From: Alphaproteobacteria bacterium
GTDB lineage: Bacteria > Pseudomonadota > Alphaproteobacteria > Rs-D84
Length of the DNA stretch: 32,465 bases
Assembly: GCA_017650505.1 (NCBI GenBank)
Contig: JAGCET010000016.1
Location: 1-32,465, forward strand
Direction of reading: 5' to 3'
Below, in pieces: positions 1 to 7,318 of the stretch. The notes beneath the pieces were generated by a model, which saw nothing but the letters and a program-made list of their open reading frames with translations, searched no databases and was not told where the DNA came from. Position numbers and translations under genes: made by a program. Within the stretch, counting starts at the first letter, position 1, and each line of letters begins with the position of its first letter.

Positions 1-18
1 AGAGAGAGAGAGAGAGAG
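1..18. repeat. (AG)9 dinucleotide tract at the window edge
   Basis: Nine AG units open the window. They lie in frame with the signal peptide of the first gene, where they would read as alternating Arg-Glu codons. A tract like this can be a slippage-prone contingency repeat or low-complexity sequence at a contig end; the window alone cannot separate these. Confidence 0.8.
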
Positions 19-1055
19 TAAAAGCCCTGGCGGGCTTGGGTTGCGTATTTTTGATTTTGTTGGCGTTGCCCGCATATGCGGATGGCGAATGCGCCAACGG
101 ATATACCCTGGTATCGACCGATAACATCGCTTTTTTCAGCCTTGTGCCGACGCGTTCTGGCACTTGCGATGCAGAATATGTACCATATACGACAAATTAT
201 GAAATTTCTTATCCGGTTGCGCCTGCATTGGTTGCGAATTGTGGTGCGGGATATTATTACAATAACGGCACGTGCACCGCATATGCGACCGGTTCGTGCG
301 ATTCGGGTTTTGTCGATAACGGCACAAATGCGGGTTCGATGTTTGATTATACTTACGCGGGCGGTTGCACGCCGGGGATGGAGCCGATATTGACCACGCA
401 CAGCGTGATGCGCCTTGTTGATACCGTGGCGGAATCGGTTCAGTGTGGCGCCGGATATTACTATAAAAACGGCACGTGCACTGCGTATACCCAGGGTTCG
501 TGCAATGCAGGATATTACGACGAAACGCCCGCGGTTGATGCATCTATGTTTGACCAAACCTATGCGGGGTCGTGCCTTGGGGGTATGGATCCAATGTTGA
601 CACGGCCATATGCATCCTATGCGGTGGTTGGTGCGACCACGCGTTGCGGTGCCGGGTATTACCCAACACCGAATGGTTGTGTGGCGCATGCAACCGACGA
701 TTGCCCGACGAATTATTATGCCATAACCCCGGCAACGGCGTTTGTTCGTGCCGACGAAAATAATGAATGTGCGACGGATTATACGCAATATAACGATACA
801 GATTTATGCCGCAAATACCTTGGGCCGAATATGGCGGAAATGTGCACCCCGCAATTACGGTGTCAATCGTTGGCAACGACATTGCGTTCATCGACGGGGG
901 TAATATTGCCGTTATATCGTGAACGTGCAACGCAACCGTCAATGTATGTATTGTTTGAAAATGGTGATTTGTGCTTCGCCAATGTTATATCTGGTGCGGC
1001 AAACAACGCGGTAAATGTAGAATACGAAGGTGCGGTATATCACGGTGTGGAATAA
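3..1055 (+). CDS. Secreted Cys-rich repeat protein (5' partial)
   Basis: I do not recognise a named family. The frame is open to the window edge. The first in-window start codon is TTG at 36, but that would leave a signal peptide with no charged n-region. The upstream codons add Val-Lys-Ala-Leu-Ala-Gly before the hydrophobic run that ends LPAYA, so the true start is probably further upstream. The mature part holds three tandem Cys-rich units, each opening with CGAGYY and spaced about 69 residues for the first two; the third is shorter and diverged. The C-terminus (VEYEGAVYHG) resembles a segment of the 777-aa secreted protein at 20461 (IEGKVYYG and KTEYNGSTYVV). Many Cys residues suggest a disulfide-bonded exported protein. 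It is followed after 17 bp by another secreted Cys-rich gene, probably in one operon. Function unknown. Confidence 0.8.
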   Translation, partial: RERERVKALAGLGCVFLILLALPAYADGECANGYTLVSTDNIAFFSLVPTRSGTCDAEYVPYTTNYEISYPVAPALVANCGAGYYYNNGTCTAYATGSCDSGFVDNGTNAGSMFDYTYAGGCTPGMEPILTTHSVMRLVDTVAESVQCGAGYYYKNGTCTAYTQGSCNAGYYDETPAVDASMFDQTYAGSCLGGMDPMLTRPYASYAVVGATTRCGAGYYPTPNGCVAHATDDCPTNYYAITPATAFVRADENNECATDYTQYNDTDLCRKYLGPNMAEMCTPQLRCQSLATTLRSSTGVILPLYRERATQPSMYVLFENGDLCFANVISGAANNAVNVEYEGAVYHGVE

Positions 1056-1072
1056 TAACAAAAGGAGTAGAA

Positions 1073-1516
1073 ATGAAAAAAACATTGGGTTTGATTGGTA
1101 TATTTATTTGTTGTGGGGCAAATGCGACAACAATGTGTATGCATTCGAATTCTTATGTTGCGACATTGTTGCGTGGTCGTGATGGTGTGTCGATAACGAC
1201 GGGGCAAAATGGCGCATGGACAACGACGTTTGATTATTATACGTCGTCATTAAATACAATGAATGTAACGGGTTTTGCGGCCTGTAATGAATTAACCGGT
1301 ACGGCGAACACTGCGGACGGAACGGTTTCAACATCGGTTGCGGACACGGGTCAAAATTGTTGGTGTTCGATGAAGACACCATTGGTGTCCGATTGGGTAT
1401 ATTCGGGTGCATATGCTTCTGATTCCGATTGTGCATCGTCATGCCAAACGGCATGTGCGACGAATGTAAAAACATCAACGGCATTCCGCACCGCCATGTT
1501 CGAAGCAGTATGGTAA
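1073..1516 (+). CDS. Small secreted Cys-rich protein, CWC-type domain
   Basis: 147 aa. The start is the ATG after AAAGGAG; an upstream in-frame ATG at 971 lies inside the preceding gene and lacks support. An N-terminal signal peptide (MKKTLGLIGIFICCGANA) is clear. The mature part is a single domain: W-x3-F-x-Y near residue 48, then TGQNCWC, a Trp-Val pair (DWV), a C-x3-C-x3-C cluster, and FRTAMF near the end. The same order of landmarks occurs in the next gene and twice in the protein at 20461. I do not know a family with this signature. A periplasmic or surface location with disulfides is inferred from the signal peptide and even Cys spacing. Confidence 0.85.
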   Translation: MKKTLGLIGIFICCGANATTMCMHSNSYVATLLRGRDGVSITTGQNGAWTTTFDYYTSSLNTMNVTGFAACNELTGTANTADGTVSTSVADTGQNCWCSMKTPLVSDWVYSGAYASDSDCASSCQTACATNVKTSTAFRTAMFEAVW

Positions 1517-1561
1517 TTGGGGGAAAGATGAACAAGATTAAGAAAATATTGCCAGATATTT

Positions 1562-1582
1562 GCCCCGCCGCAAGGGCGGGGC
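1562..1582 (+). other. GC-rich hairpin inside the secreted-protein operon
   Basis: GCCCCGCC pairs perfectly with GGCGGGGC across a 5-nt loop. No T-run follows, so this is not a classical terminator. It may protect the upstream mRNA end or attenuate transcription before the next gene. Confidence 0.6.
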
Positions 1583-1618
1583 TGGGGAACTAACCAAACT
1601 AAACCAAAAGGAAACGAA

Positions 1619-2044
1619 ATGAAAAAAATTATTATAACATTACTTATAATTGCGCCGGCGGTTGCGAATGCGGCGAATATGTGCATAAAAAATGACGCGG
1701 TAATGGTCGTATTGGACCCACAAATAAATGGCACCGCATTATCAAATAATGCAACGGGTAAAACATGGTCCACCCGGTTCAGTTACGGCGTAATCAGTGG
1801 CATTGGCGGGTGTTACAGCGCTAGCGGTGGTACCCAGGGCGACGTTGCCAGTGACCAGGTAAATGTGACACCATACAGTACTGGTAATTTTTGTTATTGC
1901 AAGATGTTAAAACCGGTGGAATCCGCGTGGGTGTACTTTGGCACCCCCTACAACTGCGTGTCGAATTGCGCCGGTAACTGTTCGTCTGGCGCTGCTTCGG
2001 CGGTCGCGTTGCGGTCTGGTCTGTTTGGCAGTGTCGGTATTTGA
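1619..2044 (+). CDS. Small secreted Cys-rich protein, CWC-type domain (second copy)
   Basis: 141 aa, preceded by AAAAGGA. The signal peptide is MKKIIITLLIIAPAVANA. The mature domain repeats the landmarks of its upstream neighbour: WSTRFSYG, TGNFCYCKM (Tyr in place of the central Trp), SAWVYFG, C-x3-C-x3-C, and LRSGLF at the end. Overall identity to the neighbour is low, so this is an old duplication or a fast-evolving family rather than a recent copy. It is the last gene before the terminator at 2099-2124. Function unknown; exported and probably disulfide-bonded. Confidence 0.85.
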   Translation: MKKIIITLLIIAPAVANAANMCIKNDAVMVVLDPQINGTALSNNATGKTWSTRFSYGVISGIGGCYSASGGTQGDVASDQVNVTPYSTGNFCYCKMLKPVESAWVYFGTPYNCVSNCAGNCSSGAASAVALRSGLFGSVGI

Positions 2045-2098
2045 TATTCGTATTGTGTAAAACACTTATTCCATGTTTGTTATTATACAATCATAAAA

Positions 2099-2124
2099 AA
2101 AACACCGCCGATTGGCGGTGTTTT
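2099..2124. terminator. Bidirectional intrinsic terminator
   Basis: AAAACACCGCC and GGCGGTGTTTT form an 11-bp stem with loop GATT. It lies between two convergent genes, with A-runs and T-runs placed to serve both strands. Confidence 0.9.
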
Positions 2125-2140
2125 GGAATTGAATGAAAAC

Positions 2141-2413
2141 TTAATTCAAAGCATCCTTCAACGCTTTACCCGGTTTGAATTTCGGCTGAGTCGATGCCGG
2201 AATCTTAATCGCAGCACCCGTTTGCGGGTTGCGGCCGGTTGTTGCCTTGCGCTTTGCGGTTGTGAATGTACCAAAACCGACCAAGCGAACGTCACCCTTC
2301 TTTTTCAGAACTTTTGTGACGGTGTTAATAAACGCGTCCAGGCACGCCGCCGCCGTTGCCTTGGTCACTTCGACTTCGTTTGCGATTGCTTCAATCAATT
2401 GTTGTTTGTTCAT
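2141..2413 (-). CDS. hup: HU family DNA-binding protein
   Basis: 90 aa. I start at the ATG at 2413 because an AGGAGA site sits about 8 nt upstream; a longer reading to 2431 would place that site inside the protein. HU is a small dimeric nucleoid protein that bends DNA. Visible family features are the MNKQQLIEAIA start, VGFGTF, the beta-arm motif GRNPQTG with the DNA-intercalating Pro, and the FKPGK.LK end. Length is normal for HU. It is alone on its strand, convergent with the secreted-protein operon. A second HU/IHF-type gene lies at 23438. Confidence 0.96.
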   Translation of the reverse strand: MNKQQLIEAIANEVEVTKATAAACLDAFINTVTKVLKKKGDVRLVGFGTFTTAKRKATTGRNPQTGAAIKIPASTQPKFKPGKALKDALN

Positions 2414-2610
2414 AGTGTTTTCTCCTTTCATAGTTGTTTAAAGGTACCAACGTTTCAACATTCCCAAAAATAAATCCCGGTTTTATGCACGCATCATAAT
2501 AACACAGACAACCAACCAAGCCATTTCTGGGGACATCTACCGAAACGCCTAAACGAATCGTAAAGAATTCCGCCATTTATGTCAAGACATAATTACAAAA
2601 ATCGTAAAAT

Positions 2611-3090
2611 TTATTTAGAATGCACCAAATTTGCCGAAACCATAACCCGCCCAGATGACGTATTTTCGCACAAAACCCAATCACCCGGACGTCCATCAAC
2701 CACAACATGGCGATAATGATTCGGTGTGTGTATAACCAATGTCACAATAATCACCGCCCAAAACAGCAACTTGGTAAATCCCCACGGCTTTGCAAAATCT
2801 TCGCGTTTGAACTTATCTTGCAACAGATTTTGATACAATGCCCAACCCCACATAAACGCCAAAACAATCAGCGCGAAAAAGAATCCAATCACCATATAGC
2901 GATAAAAATGACCAAATTCGGCCGCAATTGAATCCCACAGGCTGCTTGCCGCCGGACATATAAATAATGTCTTGCCACGTACCGACGCGTCCAACACCGT
3001 TGGTGCCGAACCGTCCAACGAAAAGTCAAATGTCGCCATCAACAACACGACGGTCAACATTATTATTGCAGAAAGCATAGGCTTTTTCAT
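2611..3090 (-). CDS. Unknown membrane protein, three predicted helices
   Basis: 159 aa, not recognised. An AGGGA site stands before the ATG. The N-terminus (residues about 5-22) is a signal anchor or uncleaved signal peptide, followed by a 40-residue polar segment with one Cys, a second helix at about 68-88 and a third at about 108-124. The C-terminal tail is polar with one Cys. If the first helix is kept, both polar ends lie on opposite sides of the membrane. It is divergent from the glycosyltransferase-like gene at 3173; no functional link is evident. Confidence 0.75.
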   Translation of the reverse strand: MKKPMLSAIIMLTVVLLMATFDFSLDGSAPTVLDASVRGKTLFICPAASSLWDSIAAEFGHFYRYMVIGFFFALIVLAFMWGWALYQNLLQDKFKREDFAKPWGFTKLLFWAVIIVTLVIHTPNHYRHVVVDGRPGDWVLCENTSSGRVMVSANLVHSK

Positions 3091-3137
3091 ATATTACATT
3101 CCCTGATAAGACCATTATATCATAAATAACTAACCAA

Positions 3138-3173
3138 TTGCAATTTTTCTAACTTTTATTTAGAATAAAAATA
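3138..3173 (+). promoter_or_regulatory. Sigma70-type promoter giving a leaderless start
   Basis: TTGCAA, a 17-bp spacer and TAGAAT at 3161-3166. The ATG at 3173 begins 7 nt after the -10 box, where transcription should start, and no ribosome binding site precedes it. Confidence 0.55.
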
Positions 3174-3982
3174 TGCGGATGAAAAAACAGAAACTTGTTG
3201 TGGTGATTACTACGTTTGATTTGGACGCGCTGCGCGTGTCTGTGCCGCCGCTGCGCCGCCTTAGGCGGAAATTTACATTGGTGATTTACAATGATAATCC
3301 CACGCGCAGGTTGTCGCGCCGTGATATTTGGAAAATGGGATGGCGCGGCCCGATGTACATTATAAATTCTGAAAACAATGTCGGTGAATTTGAATCACGA
3401 ATTCGTGCAATTGAATTTATTGCCGAAAACAAGATTGATGCCGACTGGATTATGTTCGCCGACGATGACGACGTATTGATTGATATTGGGGTGCCCGATG
3501 TGGCCAATAATGCGTTTGCGGTTGTTCAAAATGCAACAATTTTGTCCGATTCTCATGTCGATATGTTCAAAATAAATCCATCTTGGGCGAACGGTGCAGA
3601 TGTTGGCAAGACCGGACCGCACTTTGAAATAACAGGAACGATGATTCGTGCGACAATAATGTTTGAATTTGCAACGGTTGTTCGTTCGGTAATGTCGCAA
3701 ATTGCCGGGGTAATTGGTTCTTGTAGGTATCGCATACCATTTGGGGCGTTGATGTGGAATATGCTGAATTGCGTTGTGAAAATTCGGCATCCGGAATTGG
3801 CGCCAATATATATGAATCGCACGAATTATATTTCTATTAAACTGGCGCGGCCACATGAAAAGTACGGAATTTCAACCATATCGGGCATTGCATCGATTCG
3901 TGCAACTAATATCGCGGCCAAAAAGATTTACAAATTGGTCGAAATTGCCGCCGCGCAAAATCTGGTTGCAGACGGGCAATAA
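3173..3982 (+). CDS. Glycosyltransferase-like protein (GT-A fold)
   Basis: 269 aa. The N-terminus (KLVVVITTFDLDAL) and the acidic patch FADDDD at residues 95-100 match the nucleotide-sugar-binding start and DxD metal site of GT-A/family 2 glycosyltransferases; TLVIYNDNP near 35-43 fits the second beta strand. The C-terminal half is not recognised. No signal peptide; a cytoplasmic enzyme acting at the membrane face is expected. The start could also be the ATG at 3179, but the promoter spacing favours 3173. alaS follows 44 bp later with its own ribosome binding site, so they may be cotranscribed. The sugar and acceptor cannot be read from sequence. Confidence 0.7.
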   Translation: MRMKKQKLVVVITTFDLDALRVSVPPLRRLRRKFTLVIYNDNPTRRLSRRDIWKMGWRGPMYIINSENNVGEFESRIRAIEFIAENKIDADWIMFADDDDVLIDIGVPDVANNAFAVVQNATILSDSHVDMFKINPSWANGADVGKTGPHFEITGTMIRATIMFEFATVVRSVMSQIAGVIGSCRYRIPFGALMWNMLNCVVKIRHPELAPIYMNRTNYISIKLARPHEKYGISTISGIASIRATNIAAKKIYKLVEIAAAQNLVADGQ

Positions 3983-4026
3983 TGTTCTATAATTTCCACG
4001 AAAATAAAACCGAAGGAATAAATACC

Positions 4027-6102
4027 ATGACATATGATGAAATCAGAAAAACTTTTTTGAATTATTTTGAATCGCACGGACATAAAATTGTGCCATCGGC
4101 ATCGTTGATTCCAAATGACCCGACGCTGTTGTTCACTGTGGCGGGCATGGTCCCATGGAAGGGTATATTCTTGGGTACGGAACCCGCGCCGGCACCACGT
4201 GTCGCAGATGTTCAGAAATGTATTCGTGCGGGCGGTAAACATAATGATTTAGAAGACGTCGGTTTCGATGGCCGTCATCATACATTTTTCGAAATGTTGG
4301 GGAATTGGTCTTTTGGTGATTATTTCAAGGCGGGTGCGTTGGAAATGTCGTGGGATTTGTTGACGCGCGTTATTGGAATTGCACCGGAACGTTTGGTTGT
4401 CACAACGCATAAATCTGATGACGAAGCCACAGAATTGTGGAAGAAAATCGCCGGTAAAGAGGCAATACGTTTGGACAAAGATAATTGGTGGTCGGCGGGC
4501 GACACCGGTCCGTGTGGCCCGTGCAGCGAGATTTTCTATGATTTCGGCGCGGATGTGCCGGGCGGTTTGCCGGGAACGGCCGACGAAGATGGCGGACGAT
4601 TCGTCGAAATATGGAATGATGTGTTTATGCAATATGACCGTGATGCGAATGGAAATCTGACGCCGTTGCCAAACAAGAATGTTGACACTGGTGCGGGATT
4701 GGAACGTTGGGCGGCAATGTTGCAGGGCCGGGTTGATAATTATGACACGGATTTATTTGTGAACCTTAAACGCGCGGTCAGTGATGTTACCGGCGTGGCC
4801 GAAACACCAGATAATATAACCAGTTTTAAGGTTATTACCGATCATTTGCGTTCTGTGGGTTTTGCAATCGCAGACGGCGTTATTCCGTCAAACAGTGACC
4901 GCGGTTATGTGATTCGTCGAATCTTGCGCCGTGCGATGCGCCATGGCCAGTTGCTTGGGCATAATGGTGCATTACTGTCGGAACTGTATCCGGCATTGGT
5001 GGAACAAATGGGTGCGGCATATCCAGAATTGCGCACAAATGCGGCACACGTTGTGGAAATAATTACGAATGAAGAAAACGCCTTTGCCGATATGTTGAAC
5101 AACGGTATGAAATTATTGGATAATGAATTGCCAAAGATTCGCGGCAATGTGTTACCGGGCAGTGTTGCATTCAAACTGTTTGATACTTATGGGTTCCCAT
5201 TGGATTTAACCCAGATGATTTTGCGTGATAAAAACATCAGTGTTGATGTCGCCGGGTTCGAATCCGAAATGGCCGCACAAAAAGAACGTAGTCGCGCCGA
5301 CACACGTGGAACCAAAATATTTTGGGAATCGCGCAGTGAATTGCCGGCAACATCTGATGTGTCGAAATATGCGCCCGATGAAAATATGACGTCAAAGGTT
5401 TTGGCAATATTGCGTGACGGCGAATTCATAGATTCTGGGAACGACGGCGACACGGTAGAGGTTGCGTTGGATAAAACAAATTTCTATGGCACCCAAGGTG
5501 GCCAGGTTGGCGATACTGGCGAATTAAAAATTGGCGATACCACGGTTATGAAAGTGGCCGAGGCCGCACGTGCCGATGGCATAGTTCTGCATCGTGGAAC
5601 GGTGGTTGGGGGTATTGCGGTTGGCGACACGGTCCGTTCGATTGTCGATTCACAGAATCGTGCCGCGATGGCGCGTGCGCATACCGCAACCCATTTGCTT
5701 CAGGCCGCATTACGTAAAGTGCTGAACACCGATGTTGAACAACGTGGGTCCAAGGTAAGTCCGGATTCTGTGCGCTTTGACTTTTCTTTTGGTCGCGCAA
5801 TGACGGCGGAAGAAAAATCGGCGGTTGAAAATTTGGTGAACGAATGGATAGATGCCGATATGAAGGTTCTGCACGAAGAAATGTCGATTGACGATGCAAA
5901 AAAACGCGGCGCCATGGCATTGTTCGGCGAAAAATATGGTGACATTGTTCGCGTAATAACGGCGGGCGATGTTTCGTGCGAACTGTGCGGCGGAACGCAT
6001 GTAAATCATACCGGTGAAATTATGCGCGCAAAAATAAACAAAGAAAAATCCATAAGCAGTGGCATCCGGCGCATTACAATGTCGGTCGGCGCATTAGCAT
6101 AA
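4027..6102 (+). CDS. alaS: Alanyl-tRNA synthetase lacking the C-Ala domain
   Basis: 691 aa from the ATG at 4027, which has GAAGGA about 9 nt upstream; a longer frame to 3982 is unsupported. The enzyme charges tRNA-Ala. The class II catalytic core is intact: TVAGMVPWK, HHTFFEMLGNWSFGDYFK, and the GAGLERW motif. The editing domain is also present, with HTATH near residue 551 and CGGTH near 653-657 supplying the zinc-site residues. The protein then ends within about 35 residues (SSGIRRITMSVGALA). Bacterial AlaRS is usually near 870-880 aa and continues through a coiled coil into the C-Ala (DHHA1-type) domain, which is absent here. No frame downstream encodes it; the next 360 bp are non-coding. 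Confidence 0.95.
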   Translation: MTYDEIRKTFLNYFESHGHKIVPSASLIPNDPTLLFTVAGMVPWKGIFLGTEPAPAPRVADVQKCIRAGGKHNDLEDVGFDGRHHTFFEMLGNWSFGDYFKAGALEMSWDLLTRVIGIAPERLVVTTHKSDDEATELWKKIAGKEAIRLDKDNWWSAGDTGPCGPCSEIFYDFGADVPGGLPGTADEDGGRFVEIWNDVFMQYDRDANGNLTPLPNKNVDTGAGLERWAAMLQGRVDNYDTDLFVNLKRAVSDVTGVAETPDNITSFKVITDHLRSVGFAIADGVIPSNSDRGYVIRRILRRAMRHGQLLGHNGALLSELYPALVEQMGAAYPELRTNAAHVVEIITNEENAFADMLNNGMKLLDNELPKIRGNVLPGSVAFKLFDTYGFPLDLTQMILRDKNISVDVAGFESEMAAQKERSRADTRGTKIFWESRSELPATSDVSKYAPDENMTSKVLAILRDGEFIDSGNDGDTVEVALDKTNFYGTQGGQVGDTGELKIGDTTVMKVAEAARADGIVLHRGTVVGGIAVGDTVRSIVDSQNRAAMARAHTATHLLQAALRKVLNTDVEQRGSKVSPDSVRFDFSFGRAMTAEEKSAVENLVNEWIDADMKVLHEEMSIDDAKKRGAMALFGEKYGDIVRVITAGDVSCELCGGTHVNHTGEIMRAKINKEKSISSGIRRITMSVGALA

Positions 6103-6142
6103 TAAATATATGTCAACACCCAATTAAAACTGGATACTCAAA

Positions 6143-6362
6143 ATTCCAGAGTCTCGTCACACCGCTGAAGAGCGGTGCCCAGTTTTTGCGGATGCAAAAA
6201 CTTGCCCCGCAGGGGATTTGTCGTCGCAATGCGACGACAAACTGTCTGCGACGCAGTCGCGCCATTTGCTTCGCAAATGCGGATGGATCCCGCGCACCAT
6301 CACCCACGCAAAACCTTGTTTTGCGTGGGGCCCGATACCGCGGGATGACGGCATTCAGGAAT
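6143..6362. mobile_element. Hairpin-array element with terminal inverted repeats (MITE/RPE-like)
   Basis: Non-coding. The ends are imperfect inverted repeats, 13 of 20 matching: left ATTCC..GA.T..CGTCA, right its complement ending GGAAT. Inside lie consecutive perfect hairpins: 6160-6177 (7 bp), 6182-6201 (8 bp), 6205-6215 (4 bp), 6217-6241 (11 bp), 6246-6256 (4 bp), 6263-6279 (7 bp), 6303-6329 (12 bp), with the last enclosed by ATCCCGCG/CGCGGGAT at 6287-6346. There is no transposase. The pattern resembles dispersed palindromic elements of Rickettsiales and other alphaproteobacteria. It directly follows the truncated alaS. Confidence 0.6.
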
Positions 6363-6399
6363 AATAAACCTTTGGGTATTAATAATCCAAATTTATTTG

Positions 6400-6428
6400 T
6401 TGCCACCAGCGCACGGTGGTGGTATGAT
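6400..6428 (+). promoter_or_regulatory. Promoter of fabI with an inverted repeat in the spacer
   Basis: TTGCCA, 17-bp spacer, TATGAT. The spacer region carries CCACC-N7-GGTGG (6403-6419), which could be an operator. Confidence 0.55.
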
Positions 6429-6465
6429 ATGCCCCGTATGAAATAACAACAAAAAGGAAAGAATT

Positions 6466-7278
6466 ATGTTATTACAGGGTAAAAAAATTTTAATCACTGG
6501 TGTTGCAAACGATTGGTCTATGGCGTGGGCAATTGCGCGTCGCGCACATGAAAATGGTGCGGAAATCGCGATGCCTTATGCTATGCCGGCATTGGAAAAA
6601 CGCGTACGGCCACTGGCGGAATCCATCGGCGCAAAATTTGTCCAAGAATGCAACGTGCAAAATGACGAACAAATGGATTCTCTGTTTGCAAATATTGAAC
6701 GCGAGTGGGGGCATTTGGACGGAATGTTGCACGCAATTGCGTTTTCGGATAAAAATGAATTGATGGGGCGCTATGTCGATACAACGCGCGAGAATTTTAA
6801 GAACACGATGGATATTTCCGTTTATTCTTTGGTTGATTTGACGCGTCGCGCATCAAAACTTATGACGAACGGTGGATCGATTGTAACATTGACGTATTTC
6901 GGCGGGGAAAAGTCTGTGCCGAACTATAACGTTATGGGTGTGGCAAAATCTGCATTGGATTCTTCGGTGCGTTATTTGGCATCCGACCTTGGGCGTGATA
7001 AAATCCGCATAAATGCAATCAGTGCCGGTCCGATTTTGACATTGGCGTCCAGTGGTGTTGGCGGAATCAAGACTATGTTGCGCCTTAACGCGGAACAAAC
7101 GCCACTGCGTCGCAATATGACGTTGGACGATGTGTCGGGCGCCGCAATGTATTTGTTCAGTGACCTGTCATCGGCCGTAACCGGCGAAGTGCACCATGTT
7201 GATTGTGGCTATTCCACCACCGGTATGATTCCGAACGAACTAAAAGACATATTGTTAAAGGCAATGGATAATCAATAA
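6466..7278 (+). CDS. fabI: Enoyl-[acyl-carrier-protein] reductase FabI
   Basis: 270 aa, start supported by AAAGGAAAG. FabI performs the last, NAD(P)H-dependent reduction of each fatty-acid elongation cycle in the cytoplasm. It is a divergent short-chain dehydrogenase: the cofactor loop is GVANDWSMAWAIA (usual GVANxxSIAxGIA), Tyr144 sits in TYFGGE, and the catalytic Tyr154-x6-Lys161 pair is in NYNVMGVAK, all within two residues of the E. coli numbering. Length is normal. The gene stands alone between the hairpin-array element and a strong terminator. It is the target class of triclosan-type inhibitors. Confidence 0.97.
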   Translation: MLLQGKKILITGVANDWSMAWAIARRAHENGAEIAMPYAMPALEKRVRPLAESIGAKFVQECNVQNDEQMDSLFANIEREWGHLDGMLHAIAFSDKNELMGRYVDTTRENFKNTMDISVYSLVDLTRRASKLMTNGGSIVTLTYFGGEKSVPNYNVMGVAKSALDSSVRYLASDLGRDKIRINAISAGPILTLASSGVGGIKTMLRLNAEQTPLRRNMTLDDVSGAAMYLFSDLSSAVTGEVHHVDCGYSTTGMIPNELKDILLKAMDNQ

Positions 7279-7282
7279 AAAC

Positions 7283-7305
7283 ACCGCCCGAAAGGGCGGT
7301 TTTTT
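7283..7305. terminator. Bidirectional terminator after fabI
   Basis: ACCGCCC-gaaa-GGGCGGT followed by a T6 run and preceded by an A-run. It also lies just past the 3' end of the convergent EF-hand gene. Confidence 0.9.
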
Positions 7306-7318
7306 CAAATGTTTTTAT

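Noticed and set aside
1528..1593. 21-codon open frame beginning MNKIKKILPD between the two small secreted proteins
   Set aside because: The GGGGGAAAG before it is too close to the ATG to be a good ribosome site, and its second half is just the GC-rich hairpin. Not enough to call a gene.
6113..6446. Open frames on both strands after alaS (86-97 codons)
   Set aside because: They cross the hairpin array and show palindromic, low-complexity translations; none continues AlaRS homology or has a ribosome site.
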